Below, piece by piece: positions 33,430 to 45,786 of a stretch of DNA of 64,000 bases. Each line of letters begins with the position of its first letter. Within the stretch, counting starts at the first letter, position 1. Source of the stretch: Anthoceros angustus. Its lineage: Eukaryota > Streptophyta > Anthocerotopsida > Anthocerotales > Anthocerotaceae. The notes under the pieces were generated by a model, which made no database searches, was not told the DNA's origin, and saw only the letters and a list, made by a program, of their open reading frames with translations. The DNA lies in NCBI GenBank assembly GCA_010909165.1, contig MU008223.1, positions 1 through 64,000 of the forward strand. The letters are read 5' to 3'. The position numbers and the translations under genes were made by a program.

Positions 33430-34699
33430 CATGGGCTGCCACACATCCTTCACTAGGAGTCCATATTGCGCTGCAAGTGCCAGAAGTATTCTTACAGATG
33501 TGGCTTTGACACCTGGGGAAAATGTCTCATTATAGTCCAGGCCTTCAACCTGAATGTATCCCCTGGCTACTAGACGAGCCTTGTATTTGCCTATTGTGCC
33601 ATCTGTGTTCAACTTCTTCTTGAAAAACCATTTACACGAAACAGGCTTCCTACCAGGTGGTAAATCAACTAAAGACCAAGTTTGGTTGGCTATAAGGGAG
33701 TTGTACTCAAATTCTATGGCAAGCTGTTCTACTTGTGGCCAAGTGCTTCTAGATATGTGGCAGGTTCTCCTAGAGAGGGTGCTACGCTGAAAACAGCTTG
33801 ATGTGGTCTCCTTCTAGTAGTTAAACCAGCGACAAAGGGAGGTTTTGTCCAGTCACTCATAGGACGTCTAAGTCTAGAAGAGCGTTGTAATACAGGCGAA
33901 GCAGGTTGTTCAGGTACTGGGTCAAGGTCAGAAGTTGGACCTGGTGACTGAGGATCAAGGAGAGGTGATACAGGTGATGTGGCAGGTTCTGGTTCATCGG
34001 GTCCTGCAGAACCAGAATCAAGAATAACTGCATCAGAGGTGAGTGGAGAAAACTCATCTGAAGGTAATGGATGGTCCTTGATAGGTGATGGAATTGACTG
34101 TGGCTGCAGTGGTGACGGAATGGATGCAGGTAAAATTGATAATGGTGATGTGCTGCCCCCCGAAGCCGATGAAGAGGAACCTCAAGAATCTGGCTCATAA
34201 ATGTCTGAAGACAGAAAGATCAGTATCCTCAAAAACATCAACAGAGTCATCAATGCCATGAATAGAGGGAGCAGTCAAAGGAGCATCCAGCATAAGAGCA
34301 GCATGGTGACGGCGGAGAAGAGCATCTTCATGAAATACAACACTTCAAGCAAAGGATAACTGGCGTGTGCCAGGGTCAAACAACTTGTATCCTTTAACAT
34401 CATCTGAATAGCCAACAAATATACTTCTAACTGCCTTCGGGTCAAGCTTAGCACGCAGAGCAGAAGGGACCAAAGCATATGCCGGGGCTCCAAAAATTCG
34501 TAAATGAGTGATTCGAGGCTTCTTACCATTCCACCTCTCATAGGGGGTTACCAAGCCAAGTTCCTTGGTAGGAAGTCGATTCAGACATAATTTGCATGTG
34601 AGAGCCTCTCGCCTAATAACCACAAAGTTAAACCGCAAATGATAGACTAGACAAGGTTGCCTCTCAAGAGTTCGATTCTTTCTCTTAGCAAAAGCATTC
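33430..34699 (-). pseudogene. Copia F fragment (integrase C-terminus to early RT)
   Basis: Related to copia C: RLPTKELGLVTPYERW, RIFGAPAYALVPSALRAK and FVGYSDDVKGYKLF at 34345-34638, then a proline/serine-rich linker (33857-34250), then YKARLVARGYIQVEGLDYNE and TSVRILLALAAQYG at 33440-33590. It is cut at both ends: on the left by copia E, on the right by the ParB fragment. Confidence 0.8.
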
Positions 34700-35419
34700 T
34701 GCGGTGGGTGTAGGTGTAGATCACAATGTGATAGCGGATGTGAGGAAGAAGATGACGCTCATTGAACAAGTTAGCTATGTGAAAGACGAGCCGAGATCTT
34801 GAAGAGCCGTGGCATCTCAAAGCCGCTTTTGACCTGGAAGTGGGATCTGACAGTTCTTTGGGGCTTGTGGAGCATGCTAGTACCGGCGCGCTGCGGAGTG
34901 TGAAGCAAAAAGGTTGACGAAGACATTGATACTCCGCATTGCAAAGTGCTGGTCTGGTTTGGTCAAATGTGAATGAGATATTCACAAGATGGGAGAAGTT
35001 GGAATTTTTGAGCAAAAGCACCAAGTGTGGCTGGGTGTCTAAACGCAAAAGCCCCAGCAAAACCTCGATAGGAAGAGCAATCAGAAGCTGCGTGCAAGCG
35101 GGACAAAAGACATATGTGGCAAGATGTTTAGGTGCTCTGTGGAGTTCCGGATGGGGAAGTAGGGAGAAAATGTTATTGGTTAACGGAGAAAGTCATCCAG
35201 GGCACTTGGACTTGAAAGGCATGTATCGAGGTGCAAGGAAGAAGCATCTCCATCGTAATTGACCATGGCTAAGCACCTAAGTTGCAACGCTTATGAAGTA
35301 CAGCAAAAGTATCCGCACGAGATGATGATGTCGCCAAGTTTCAAAGCTGCTTTGAGATTGTGGTGTTATTGTTCATGCTTTGTGCTCCTCATACCGTGCC
35401 CGCACGATTCACCCTTTGG
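34700..35419 (+). pseudogene. Partial ParB-methyltransferase exon (fourth ParB copy)
   Basis: Starts inside the ParB region (the DHNVI and RKKMT-IEQV words, with TLIEQVSYVKDE here) and continues through the downstream exon to its donor region and into the first bases of the intron. It stops exactly at the N at 35420 (CACCCTTTGG), where the other copies continue TTTTTGTGCC. Its left edge abuts copia F with no target duplication. It is either a translocated fragment or a chimeric join. Confidence 0.7.
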
Positions 35420-35420
35420 N
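35420..35420. other. Single ambiguous base (N)
   Basis: The only undetermined base in the window. Sequence on its left belongs to the ParB gene intron, that on its right (TGGGGACAGCAGG) is unrelated and GC-rich. Confidence 0.95.
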
Positions 35421-36185
35421 TGGGGACAGCAGGGACCCTAGTGGCCTGTTTGGAAGCGGCAGCGGCGGAGAAGAGCCTCGAGGCGGGCAGCCAGCCTATG
35501 AGACCTCGGGGTAAGTCCATAACTGTCGGGAGGATAGAGATGGGGGCCACTGAAAGGGCGGAAGGAAAATCAACCCGACCCAAGACAAGGGTGGGTGGGT
35601 GAGATGAGGGCCTAGCGATGGTGGTCTGAGATGGTCCAGGCTTAGGGACGGACCGTGCTCCGGATTTGAGTCCGAACCCGAGATGAGGCCGGACCAGCGG
35701 ACGGACTCGGGAATAAGCGAGACTCGATTGAACTCGGTCGGGGCCGGACCAAGAGTCGGACTCGGGAAAGCGGAGGAGTCCCCTCGGACTTCGGCTGGCC
35801 CGGTCGGTCGGTGGCCCCTACAGGAGGACCCACTCGGGGCGAGCGTTGTAGCGTGGTCGTCCAGGTGCTTGTGTAACGGCGAGTTCGGGAAGAGGAAGGT
35901 CCCCGCGGATCATCCGATTAGGGTCAATGTCGGAGACGGAGATTGGACCACCAATACCGAAGGCAGACGGACCAGGACCTTCCCGGACACCGGCGGCCAG
36001 GAGATAGGAGGAAGGAATAGGATGGTAGGCGGCGATTAGGGCGTCTAGTGAGCCACCCATTTCGAGAATGGGGTGTAATAAAGGCAGACTTGGGCGTAGT
36101 ATAAGAGGCTGTTTGCTCACATAAATCATCTTCTCTTGGTGTTGATCGCGTTTCTTGCAGACCCTTGTGTCTTCATGCTAACGTG
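35421..36185 (+). other. GC-rich, possible LTR-like sequence
   Basis: High-GC sequence with repeated GACTCGG words. Near its end GTATAAGAGGC (36099) is followed by CTTGCAGACCC, the kind of TATA-to-end spacing seen in LTRs. A 118-codon plus-strand frame at 35683-36039 has no recognised family. No repeat partner exists in the window, so the LTR idea is weak. Confidence 0.25.
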
Positions 36186-38490
36186 AGTCACAGGTCATGG
36201 CCGAGCACAGCAGCTCGAGAGGCGTCAGGTCACAGTAGCGGACCCCTAGCATGTGATGGTGTGCGGGGAAGAAGCGGCGGGGACCCGTGTTCGTCAGGCG
36301 GGGCCCGGCGTCAGCGGGCCGGAGCGTGTGAGCGGAGGAACTCGGGAGGCGTCTGAGCCAGCCGAAGAGGCCCGGTTGAAACGGAGGAGAGTCGGGCGTA
36401 ACCACTTGCGTTCTTTCAAGGTTGATGGCGTAGTGAGGTGATGAGAGCGGACTAAAGGCAGTAGCGTGCGTAGACGTCTGACGCCAAGCGGGTCCTTAAG
36501 CGTTGTACACGGGCATTCGGTGAGCGTTATGAGTAGTTAGGCGCCAAGCGATTGCGATTGCGTGTGTTAAAGTTGGCGCAAAGTAAGGTGAGAATCGATT
36601 CGGAAGCAGCGGCAGCGGAGCTTATCATTCTCTTGAGCCGGACTCCCTTTTCACTAGCGACCTTGCGAGTTATGCGGTGGCGAAATCGGTAGCAGCTCCA
36701 CCGGCTGAAGGATCGGCAAATTAAATCACAGCATCGTGTGCTCTTGGATGGACAAGAACATGACAGCGGGGTTTTTATGTCATAGAAGGGACGAAGGCAC
36801 ACGGCGGGTGATTATTGACCTATCCGACAACTCCTATACTCTTCACTATTCGAGCCCTTGAATTGGGCTTCTAGCTGCCCCCTCCAGCTCTTGCGAGCAG
36901 GAGGGCGTAAAAGAAATGGTAGCAGGCGTTGGTTTTAAGGGCATATTGCGGAAGCTGACGGCGCGGTCTTTGCTGTGTCTATACTATTCCGATGGTAGGT
37001 CGAGTCAGACTGCACATTTGCGAGGAAGCGAAGGCGCAGCACCTCAGCCTGCATAGCCCTAAGCCCGAGCTTGGCGTGGCGCAATGCACCACCGCTTCGC
37101 ACCTAATTGCGGTTTGGCTAGTGCTGAAAATTAACGTGCAAACCTGCGAGGCGCATGATTGTTTCATTGGTGCATGCACCCACACGTGTTGGCACCCTAC
37201 ACCATTATCGTTCGCGATCTTCAAGTCTTGATTTTATCGGCCGTACGCCTCCGGCGCCAATCGACATCAGACCATGATGTATGCCAAGATGCCAATCCAT
37301 TGTCATGAGCCAATGACGTTGAGTCGTGATGTGACCTCAACGCAATCGCTTGAACCTAGGTTTTGGCGTCCTTGGATTATGGTGTGCCAAGGTATGTCCC
37401 GGTTGGCATGGTGCTATTTAATTATGTACCACGGAGGCTCATTTGCAGAGGGAAAGGGCCCGCGAATTCACCAATGGCGGCGGCTGATGTCATGTCGCAA
37501 TATTTTGGCACGCGGCATAGTTGGTGGCAATATCACGCATCGACTCGAGCTGCGGTGTAACGAATACGCATCAACGGCTTGAATTGCATCCATACTAAGG
37601 TCGGGAGGCAGGGAGAGTGTCCATACGGGCTTTCACTATCGATTCATGTCGGTCCTGGCCTCGCTCTCCTTCAAGGCAAGAGCACCATTGAGGTCCTCCT
37701 CCTCTACCTCATCTCAAGCTTGTATTTGGGGATGCTTTGGTTGTGTTGCGGTGCATGAGGGCTGTTTTGTGGGCATGGCAGTTTGAATGCCCGTTGCGGT
37801 GGGTGTTTGCGGAATTAGGGGATGGCGGCGGACCAAGCAGGCGGTGACTACGGCCGCTTTCTTGCGTGCATAGAGGGATATCAAGCAAACCTACGCGGAT
37901 TCGTGGGCACTTTGGCAGCTTCCGGAATGCCATCCAGACTTTTCAGACAACGACGCCCGGATGTGGGTAGCTGTTCTGCAGACGAGCGCTGCCGCCCGGG
38001 ACGCGCACACGTGCGTGCTTATTGTTGGGAGGTGCTTGCTCGAAATTACATAGTGGATGACCACACTGCCTAACCTGAGGATCGGTGAATGGTTTGACAA
38101 GCAGCGCCGGATTTGGTGGGCGCTTTTTTCAGCTTTGCAGAGTCGAGTCAGGCAAGGATGCCATTCCTCTGCCGATCCTCGTAGCCACACGGTTGCGGGC
38201 ATGGCCCGGCATCCAATTGAGGTAGGCGGTGCACATGAATTGATTATAGGTGATGGTAGAAATTACATGGCGAGCCGTCGGATGAGTCTGGTCGTGATGC
38301 CTCTAATTTTTACTCGATATTGGCGGTGAAGTTGGCTCGGTTCATTGAGCTTGATTCGACATTTCACTTTGTCAAGCCATGTGAGCTCGCAATTTTGCGT
38401 CAGAGACAAAAGCATACTTTTTTTACTGGAATGCAACCGTAATAGCGCGTATGCCCAAAATACAAAGTTCAATGTTGTAATAAAGTGTTC
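36186..38490. other. Single-copy sequence without recognised genes
   Basis: No part matches elsewhere in the window. Short plus-strand frames at 37274-37582, 37822-38073 and 38057-38329 join into protein-like text (for example KQRRIWWALFSALQSRV and LPECHPDFSDNDARMWV across frames), which suggests a frame-broken gene, but I recognise no domain. Confidence 0.35.
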
Positions 38491-38496
38491 CGTCTC

Positions 38497-38785
38497 TGTG
38501 GGAGAAAAACCCCGGGGCTCCCAAGATTCACCCTCTAGTGGCCACACTTATCCCTTTGTCACTTTCGATCGTGAATTTCGTCCCATAAGACTTGTGTGGA
38601 CGGATTACGAGAGATCGTTGCCTTCACCCATTCACAACCTTGGCCCCTCAACAAGCAAGGCGCCCTCTAACTCTCCCTCTACAACAGCTGCACCACTTGC
38701 ACTGCTCTGAAAATTCACCAACTCCCGACCTACAACAATACAACACAACTGTAGGCCATGCCTCAGCGGAAAGGAGCCCACCACG
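38497..38785 (+). repeat. Dispersed TGTGGGAG-terminal repeat, longest plus-strand copy
   Basis: Begins TGTGGGAGAAAAACCCCGGG and contains GGCCACACTTATCCC, AACAAGCAAGGCGCCC and CCAACTCCCGACCTACAACA. Similarity to 46256-45970 (reverse complement) ends near CCACCACGG, which gives an approximate length of 280 bp. Confidence 0.65.
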
Positions 38786-38899
38786 GGCGTCCAGGGACCC
38801 CATGACCCACGCCGCGATTTCGTCCCTACCTCTAAGACTAACTCTTCCAACAATTTGAGCTCCCTCTTGTTACAAATTTGGGATTCGTCCCTAAGGCTC

Positions 38900-39130
38900 T
38901 GCTTGTGGCCTTCCACTATTTCCTACACTCTAATCTTCTACTCATCATCCCACTCATCATCATCCTCAATGCTCAACTCAACTCATCATCCTCCTCCTAA
39001 TCTAACTTCACTTCAAGCTCACTGGCCCCGGCTCGTTTTTACGGCACAACTGCCTGGGGTTTAGGGTGCCGCCTACAAGCCAGCAAGTTCTTCCTTGGGC
39101 CGGTTGCTATGAGTTTGACACCAGACAGCG
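38900..39130 (-). repeat. Inverted partial copy of the TATA-containing LTR-like segment
   Basis: On the minus strand GAGGTTCTCGCTGTCTGG, CAAGGAAGAACTTGCTGGC and CAGTGAGCTTGAAG match 62960-63100 and 24090-24210. Because the minus-strand protein starts beside it, this may be the LTR end or leader of that element. Confidence 0.65.
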
Positions 39131-40780
39131 AGAACCTCCAGGGAGTCTTTACCCTTTCTAGTGCCGCTCTCAAACGCTCTTCCGCCTAACTCTTGGCGGC
39201 TTCCATCTCCTCAGCCTTCTTGGTTAAACTGGCTTCCCTCCCCAAGACTTGGTCTATCATTTCCACACATTCATCAACCCATTGGTGAGTCTATCTCGCT
39301 CTTTGGCCAAGTCCACAGTGTTGCTTCTCGGAGGTTCTCTTGAGCTCCCATGAGCTTCTTGTCCACATCATCCAACTCCTTCTTCACATCCCGAAGTTCA
39401 AGACGAACTTCGGCTTCCCTCAAACTTTCTACCGGGCATCTACTAGCTCTAGTCCAATCTCCTACTCGGTAACCATTCTGAAAGATTCCAGTGCTCTCAT
39501 CACACCTCCCTCTGCTCCTCTTCTGGTCGTGGGTCACCAACATTCCTCGGTCTTCCTTGTCGCCCTCTACTCCCATGGCGACAAGCCCGTCACCTCCTTT
39601 GGTAGGAGCTTGTTCTCCTCTGTAGGTCCTTCCCTGTAGCTCCTCCCGTAGGAGCTACTTCCTTCGTGGTAGTCCGGTTTCTCTCACGGCCCTCCCCTAT
39701 TTGGTGGTGACGCCTACCAATGTGAAGCCCCATGGTAGGTGGTCGGAGTCCTATCCTACCTTCTCTGTAGGAGGCGCCATAGGCTCCTTCTCCTTCCCCT
39801 TGTCGTTCTTGGTTCCTGATCCTGAGGCTTCATGCTGGTGGGCTGGGGGTGGTGGTCTCTTTCCAGATGGTCGACTGTCTACCTCCTCCTGGTCCTCTGC
39901 TGCCATGGACGGCTCTCCTTCCACCACTCGGACCAAGGAAGCTTCTATCTTAGCTTCCTCCAGTTCCTCCTCCTTTAGAACTTCCTCCCTATGGTATAGA
40001 TGCACTAGGAAGGTGGAGACAAAACTGATTTTGGCCTCCTCACTCATCAAATGATTCCTATGAGCCACCACACATAGAGAATGCTTGCCCAATCTACCAA
40101 CTTGCCCTTGGACATCTCATAGATCATCATAAGGTGGGAATTGCCTATAGGTCTTCCTAGCTGCACAGATCAATCCCAAATCTTGGCGAAGAGATTCCAC
40201 TTCCTCTCCTTGAACATGGAAACTGCCAACCATTACCGAGACCAAACTTCCTCCTTGGGTCGTGGAACATATCCATGGTCGCTTTCAAAATCGATTCTTG
40301 GAAAAGCGGGCGATGGGATGATTCCTCCTTTGTGCGCCTCGGGTATCAAGAAATCGTTTCTGGAAATGGCGCACCTTCCACGTTCTAGGATGACTTGATG
40401 ACGTCCTCGGGCACCGGCCTCGCTCTTGTGGCTCGCGCGCACACTCCTCGGCATGGATGGATTCGGACACCACCTAGCACCCACTCGCCTCTTCCTCGAC
40501 TTGCGACTCTCTAAGCTCGCGCCTTCTTGCCTGAGCCTCCGCTCTTGTGGCTCGCGCGCATGCCTCCTTGAAAAGTCACAAGCCTCCTCACGCCTTCGTC
40601 GTTCTTGCTCCGAAACATGGGTGGTTCCCTTCTCCTCTCACGAAATCGCTAGACCGTCCTCTTTCATCATAAAACTCCCTTCTTCCATTTCGCTCAGCGT
40701 CTTCCCCTCTTGCTCATGCCGTCTCCTTGGTTTACTTCCCAAACGACCAAACCACAGCTTCTTGAGGGTTTTGCAGTACA
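39131..40780 (-). pseudogene. Charged coiled-coil protein fragment, possibly element-encoded
   Basis: Minus-strand readings, in order, give EQERRRREEACDFSRRHA, an alanine/arginine-rich helix, then FGLGNGWQF, KISFVSTFLVHLYHREEV, KEEELEEAKIEASLV, a PPPPAHQ linker, and near 39300-39420 LREAEVRLELRDVKKELDDV, a heptad-type coiled coil. Frames change several times. No enzyme motif is seen. Its neighbour is an LTR-like repeat, so a gag-like protein is possible; a host coiled-coil protein is the alternative. Confidence 0.4.
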
Positions 40781-40809
40781 TCTGATTTTAGTAGGGATTT
40801 CTCATTCGC

Positions 40810-41540
40810 CGCGATGTCCATACGTGGCACCATCGGTGCTTCCATTCAAAACTTGATTTGCTATATCGCCTTTAGCTGCATATATGGTCCTCAGATGCTC
40901 GATTTGAGGACCAAGGAAGTTGCCTTCCTTGCTCTTGAAATAATCGCTCAACTTTTCCTACCAAGGCCAAGGGTCACCTACATCCTCACGAGGATCAAGG
41001 TACTTTTCCTACCACGACCTACCAAGGTCCAAGGACTTTTGCTTATAAAACTAAGTACATTTGTTAGCCTGAGTTTCAAGGGTTAGTACCCTATTGGAAA
41101 AATTCAAAGTCCCATTCCTACTCTGACCTCCCAACATCCTACCGGTATATGACGTCTCGAATCACGATCCTGCTACACTGGTCAACAACCTCCTACCTGT
41201 CGACTTTCCTATATCCTACCTAGATGACCAAACTTTTCACTCCACACACACACATGTCACCCTATGGCATTAAGGACATTGAGCATGTTGGGTTTCAAAA
41301 TTCAAACTATAATTAAATAATCAAGGATCATTAATCATAATTTATTATTGAAAATTATTTAAAGTGACAAGAATTTCTTCAATCAATCTAAATTATTTTT
41401 AATATTATATAATGTATTCGGACTACTCAAATAACTCAAACTACTTTTGATTTGTCTTTCATGTTTGAAACTTTACAATTTGGTTCGGATAATGTTGGCT
41501 TTGTGGGAGGGAGCCAGCCCTGCCCTTACCATCCTTAGCG
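40810..41540. other. Non-coding stretch, CCTAC-rich then A/T-rich
   Basis: 40960-41220 has many CCTAC words (TTTCCTACCAAGG, CATCCTACCGG). 41290-41480 is A/T-rich with TTTAAAGTG and AATAATTATTTT-like runs. No gene is seen. Confidence 0.45.
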
Positions 41541-41554
41541 CTATGTGCGCTTAG

Positions 41555-41705
41555 CATCCTCAGCATCTGCCTTTAGCATCCTAATCATCCATCCTTAGAA
41601 TCCTAATCATCCATCCTTAGCATCCTAATCATCCATCCTTAGCATCCTAATCATCCATCCTTAGCATCCTAAGCATCTTCCCTTAGCATCGTAAGCATCG
41701 CAACC
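41555..41705 (+). repeat. 22-bp tandem repeat (ATCCTTAGCATCCTAATCATCC)
   Basis: About four clean units, flanked on both sides by degenerate CCTTAGCATC words. No second array occurs in the window. Confidence 0.85.
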
Positions 41706-41759
41706 TACTCCGACAAGAGCTAGATCCTTAGGCATTCCCTTTCACCACATCCTTGTGCC

Positions 41760-42567
41760 TCAACTTGTCAAAACGTAGTGTGATGTTTGACTCATCACAT
41801 TTGCATGACCAAATCCAAGGGCATTCCACATTACGACATCCTTTTGTGGCCATCGATAAAACCGCGCATCTTTCAACTCGCGGATCTTGCACACATGTCC
41901 CACACCAGCGGTTGGCAACAAAAAGTTAGTAGGCTGCCGCATTCGACAATGACAAATGCATAGGGTTTGAAGAAGCATTAAAGATTCACTCTCAACTCGG
42001 TAGCTCGACAAGGATGGCTTGGGACCGATCGCGATCTCGTCACGCCAAATTGTTCACTTTTTCTTTTGGTCCTTCACCGAGGTGGAGCTCCGGCTTGGTG
42101 GATGGGGTGCGCATCAAGCTCGGTTGATCGATCGGCGCTCGGCGATCGAAAGGTAATCAAACATATGCCAGGCATTATACATCGAGGCTCGAACTTCACC
42201 CCCCACGTGGTGAAGTACAAAATGTTGAACCGCCGTCCGCGGCTACTACTTGCACACTCCGGTAGCGGTGGGGACTGCCAACCCGGTCGGCTCAGTTCGG
42301 CCCAGGCAACTCCACGTCTTGGTCACTAGATTGAAAATGCAAGAATCTAGTGATACCATTGGATCCTCCCATCCAGCGGACTGTCTCGGCGACAACAATG
42401 TAGCCGTCACTGTGGGCTGCTGCGAACGTGTCGGGAACCCACAAGGCACTCCGCCTCAAGCTCGGATCAGCACCAAAATAAATCGCAATATCTCCGTGGA
42501 AGGAAGGACAAATCCATCTCGACGGCCCTTGAGCTCCTAGGCCTCTCTTCAGCGGCTCCACGCACAT
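41760..42567 (-). pseudogene. Unclassified protein fragment, possibly beta-propeller-like
   Basis: Minus-strand frames give FHGDIAIYFGADPSLRRS, LWVPDTFAAAHSDGYIVV and SNGITRFLHFQSSDQDVE (42292-42567). After frame changes a C-terminal piece follows, VGHVCKIRELKDARFYRW and MWNALGFGHANV, with a stop at 41760. Alternating hydrophobic strands and Gly-Gly turns recall kelch/F-box proteins, but no defining motif is present. It has no copy elsewhere in the window and could be a remnant of a host gene. Confidence 0.3.
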
Positions 42568-42600
42568 TAGCAGGGACTCACATCACGATCATTAAATTTT

Positions 42601-43620
42601 GCAGCATGCTCCTCCAAGAAAGAGGCGACCTCGTATCGTGTACCACCGCACGCATGCTCGGCGAAATCGCTTGCCAATGGCGAGAGGACACGCCGCCCCG
42701 TCGGGGAGGTTCTCCCACAATGTTGCGTCCATATCGCGGCCCCCATCGCTACGACTTGGGGTCCAAAACAGCGAGCCGTAGCATCACCTGATGCGCCATA
42801 TCTCGCTCTGCACCAAGTTCCCAAGCAAGTGCACAACAAATTGTAGATTTTTGCTGCAACTTGGAACTCAACGGTTCAATGATATTGGACTAATACAAAA
42901 CCCTACATATATAGCCGAGACTAAAATTGTGAAACAAAGAACATGATAATCCTAGAAGGGGATTAATATGAACCCCTTCCACACTTTCAAAACCCCTTCA
43001 CAAAAGACATCGTTAGAAATGCGCATTATGGCGAATCCACGATTAAGCGCACCATGCTAAAACCCTTTTTCTTGGAAAACTACTGATTCAAAAATCCATG
43101 AAACAAAAGGTCTTTGTTGGCGCGGTGGCACGATCCAGCTTCCTTGCCCTATGGTTTCTTACAAATCTTGAAAGGAAATCATGATCTCACAGTTTCAAAA
43201 ACCTCTTCATCCAAAAGTCTTCCCTCTACAAAGATCCTTCATGCGGTGATTTGAGACTCATCGTGCTTGGGTGGCTTCAATCTAAAATAAGCGCTAGGTT
43301 GCGCATGCATTCCAATTCTCTGCGTCGGCCATTTCTGCAAAGTCTTGGCGTCTTCATCTTCTTCGTTGTCTCTTTCCTCCTTGTCACCACCACTGCAGAC
43401 GCCATACGGTGTCCGAGGTTTGTGGTCCTTCCTCCCAAGTCCCCTGTTTGCATTTTCATCCTCCTTGCACCAAGTAGAACAACTTTGAGCCCTCAAACAA
43501 TTTTTTCACTCATACAAACCTCTTTGGCCCAGGCTGTCGCTCCTCTCGGTGGCGTCGAATGAGCTCCTCTTTCCGATCAGCAAAACCTCGAAACCTTTGT
43601 TTCGAGGTTAACATCTGCTC
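42601..43620. other. Left end of duplicated block 2
   Basis: Counterpart of 1932-2900, starting at the same GCAGCATGCTCCTCCAAG. The protein-like minus-strand words (GPQVVAMGAAIWTQHCG) remain. Its left neighbour (CATTAAATTTT) differs from that of block 1, so this is the real edge of the duplication. Confidence 0.6.
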
Positions 43621-43631
43621 GTTCTGCGTCC

Positions 43632-45620
43632 ATGGATTCTGCTTCGGCTCCTTCAGACGACACTGCTTCTTCCGACCCAGGTGACCTTATGACTGAGTTT
43701 TTCACTCAGCCCTTTGTTTTCCCTGACTCTAGTCTTTTACCTTCTGCTCCCTCCCTTGCCTCTTCACCTCAAGCAACATCCATCCCTATAGTTCCTACTC
43801 GAGAGGGGGAAGATGAACAGGCCATTGTTAATCCTTATGAAAATAGAGAAGACTTTGGTGCTCTTAATCCACAAGACCAGATTCTGCTCCACCTCTCCGT
43901 AATACTTGATCCATCCCCACGAAGATATCCTTCACGTCATCGTCAGCAAGACACCTCTGGAATGAGATCCCCTTTGATTTAGAGTTCAATCAAGCTGGCT
44001 ACACCACCACTGCTGCAGGTCATTTCAACGCCTTCAGTGTTGCCCCTTCAGAGGGAGATCCTCTCACTCTGCAAGAGGCATATTCGCGACCTGATGCAGC
44101 TAAGTGGAAGTTCGCTATTGATGATGAATATAATTCTCTTATCAAAAACAATACTTGGACTCTAGTAAACTTGCCTAAAGGCAGAACTACTGTCAAATGC
44201 AAGTGGGTTCTCAAAACTAAATTCCAGGAGGTTGAACCTCGTATTCGCTATAAAGGCGAGACTAGTGGCTAAGGGTTATAGTCGAGAAGAGGAGTGGACT
44301 ATCGAGGCGATAAGGTTTATTCACATGTAGTCAAGGCTGCTTCCGTGAGAATGCTCCTGGCTTTATGTGCCGAGCTTAATCTGGAAATTTATCAACAGCG
44401 TTTATCTGCTTTCCTTTATGGTCATCTGCAAGAAGAGATCTATATGGATCAACCAGAAGACTATGAAGATGAGCAATACCCAAACAAGGTGTGTAAACTT
44501 ATTCATTCTATTTACGAACTAAAGCAAAGCCCACGTTTATGGTATGAGAGAATGGACTCTTACCTCAAGAAGATAGGTTTTATCCAAAGTGAAGCAGACA
44601 CCAATATCTATGTACTCCACAAGGATAGCTCCCTTGTGCTGGTTGCACTATATGTTGATGACTTAGTTATTCCTGGCAACAATATTGAACTAGTTAACAA
44701 GATTAAAGCTGACCTTAGTAAAGAATTCGAGATGAAGGATCTCGGCAAAGTTAAATATATTCTTGGTATGCATGTACATAGAGATACCACTGGTGCTATC
44801 TATCTCCACCAAGGAAGATATGTAGCTGGTATGTTAAAACACTTTAATTTGGAGAATGCACGTGCGGCTGCCACACCTGGAGCCGTAGGTGTTAAGCTTT
44901 CATCTGCTACCTGTCCACAATCTGAACAGGAAAAGAAAGAGATGGAAAATATTCCTTATCATATGGGAGTTGGTACTCTCATGTTCTTGAGTCAGACCCG
45001 GACACGATATCTCAAATCAGTAAATGCTATTGCTCGGTTCTCGGAGAATCCGGAAAGGATCACGGGTTGCTCTCAAGCGCATCATGCGGTACCTCAAGGG
45101 TACTCCAAATTATGGCCTCTGCTTCAAGCCTAGCGGAAAGAAGCATCACTCTTGACATGCTTTGTCGATGCATTGGGCTTGACACACGAAAAAGTATCTC
45201 GATATTGCTTTCTTCTGGCTCCTTTGTTAATTGGTCTTGTAGAAACAAGCTGCAATATCACTTTCATCAGAATCGAGTACAACTCACGAAGCCACGAAAG
45301 AGGCTGAATGGGAAAGAAAGCTATGTGAAGATTTGGATATGAAGCGGAAGAGATAGCGGTGCTTAATTGTGACAATATGTCACCATTGCTCTTGTCGCTA
45401 ATCCGTCTTTCATGCGCCGAAGCATATTGAGATTCAACACCATTATATTCGTGACTGTTGAGAGAGGAATTGTTAAGGTATAGTATGTACCCGGATGACA
45501 ATACAAGATATCTTGACAAAATCCTTGCGAAGTTCAAACACCTTCCACAGAGAAGGGCTTGGATTGGTTGGTATGTGACTTTTGCACTTGGACCAATCAC
45601 ACATTTGGTGAGCCGCATCT
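43632..45620 (+). pseudogene. Ty1/copia pol fragment B (reverse transcriptase and RNase H)
   Basis: Better preserved copy of fragment A. The linker (43632-43979) ends RRYPSRHRQQ. RT follows: KCKWVLKTKFQEVEPRI, SVRMLLALCAELNLEIY, LYGHLQEEIYMDQPEDYED, the catalytic LYVDDLVIPGN near 44650, DLGKVKYILGMHVHRDT and HMGVGTLMFLSQTRTRYL. One frame is open for 279 codons (44294-45133). The QxDVxxAFL box reads YQQRLSAFL, lacking the first catalytic Asp; since CTG/CAG words lie there, a sequence error is likely. RNase H beyond 45130 is scattered over frames. Confidence 0.88.
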
Positions 45621-45786
45621 TATCTCAGAACGTTCAGTTACTTGAAGTTGACAGCTATTGTAGACCGCTTCAATCTTACTTGCGACCGGTGACGATCGGT
45701 GAGTTGAGTTTAGTTGAAGACCGTAGTACTTATACAATACTCCTAAATGATTATTAGTTCTTTGATTTAGATAACCCAACTAGTAT

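Noticed and set aside
43251-43562. Secreted or membrane protein (hydrophobic run VFIFFVVSFLLVTTT)
   Set aside because: The counterpart in block 1 does not keep the frame, and the run comes from TCTTC-type repeats.
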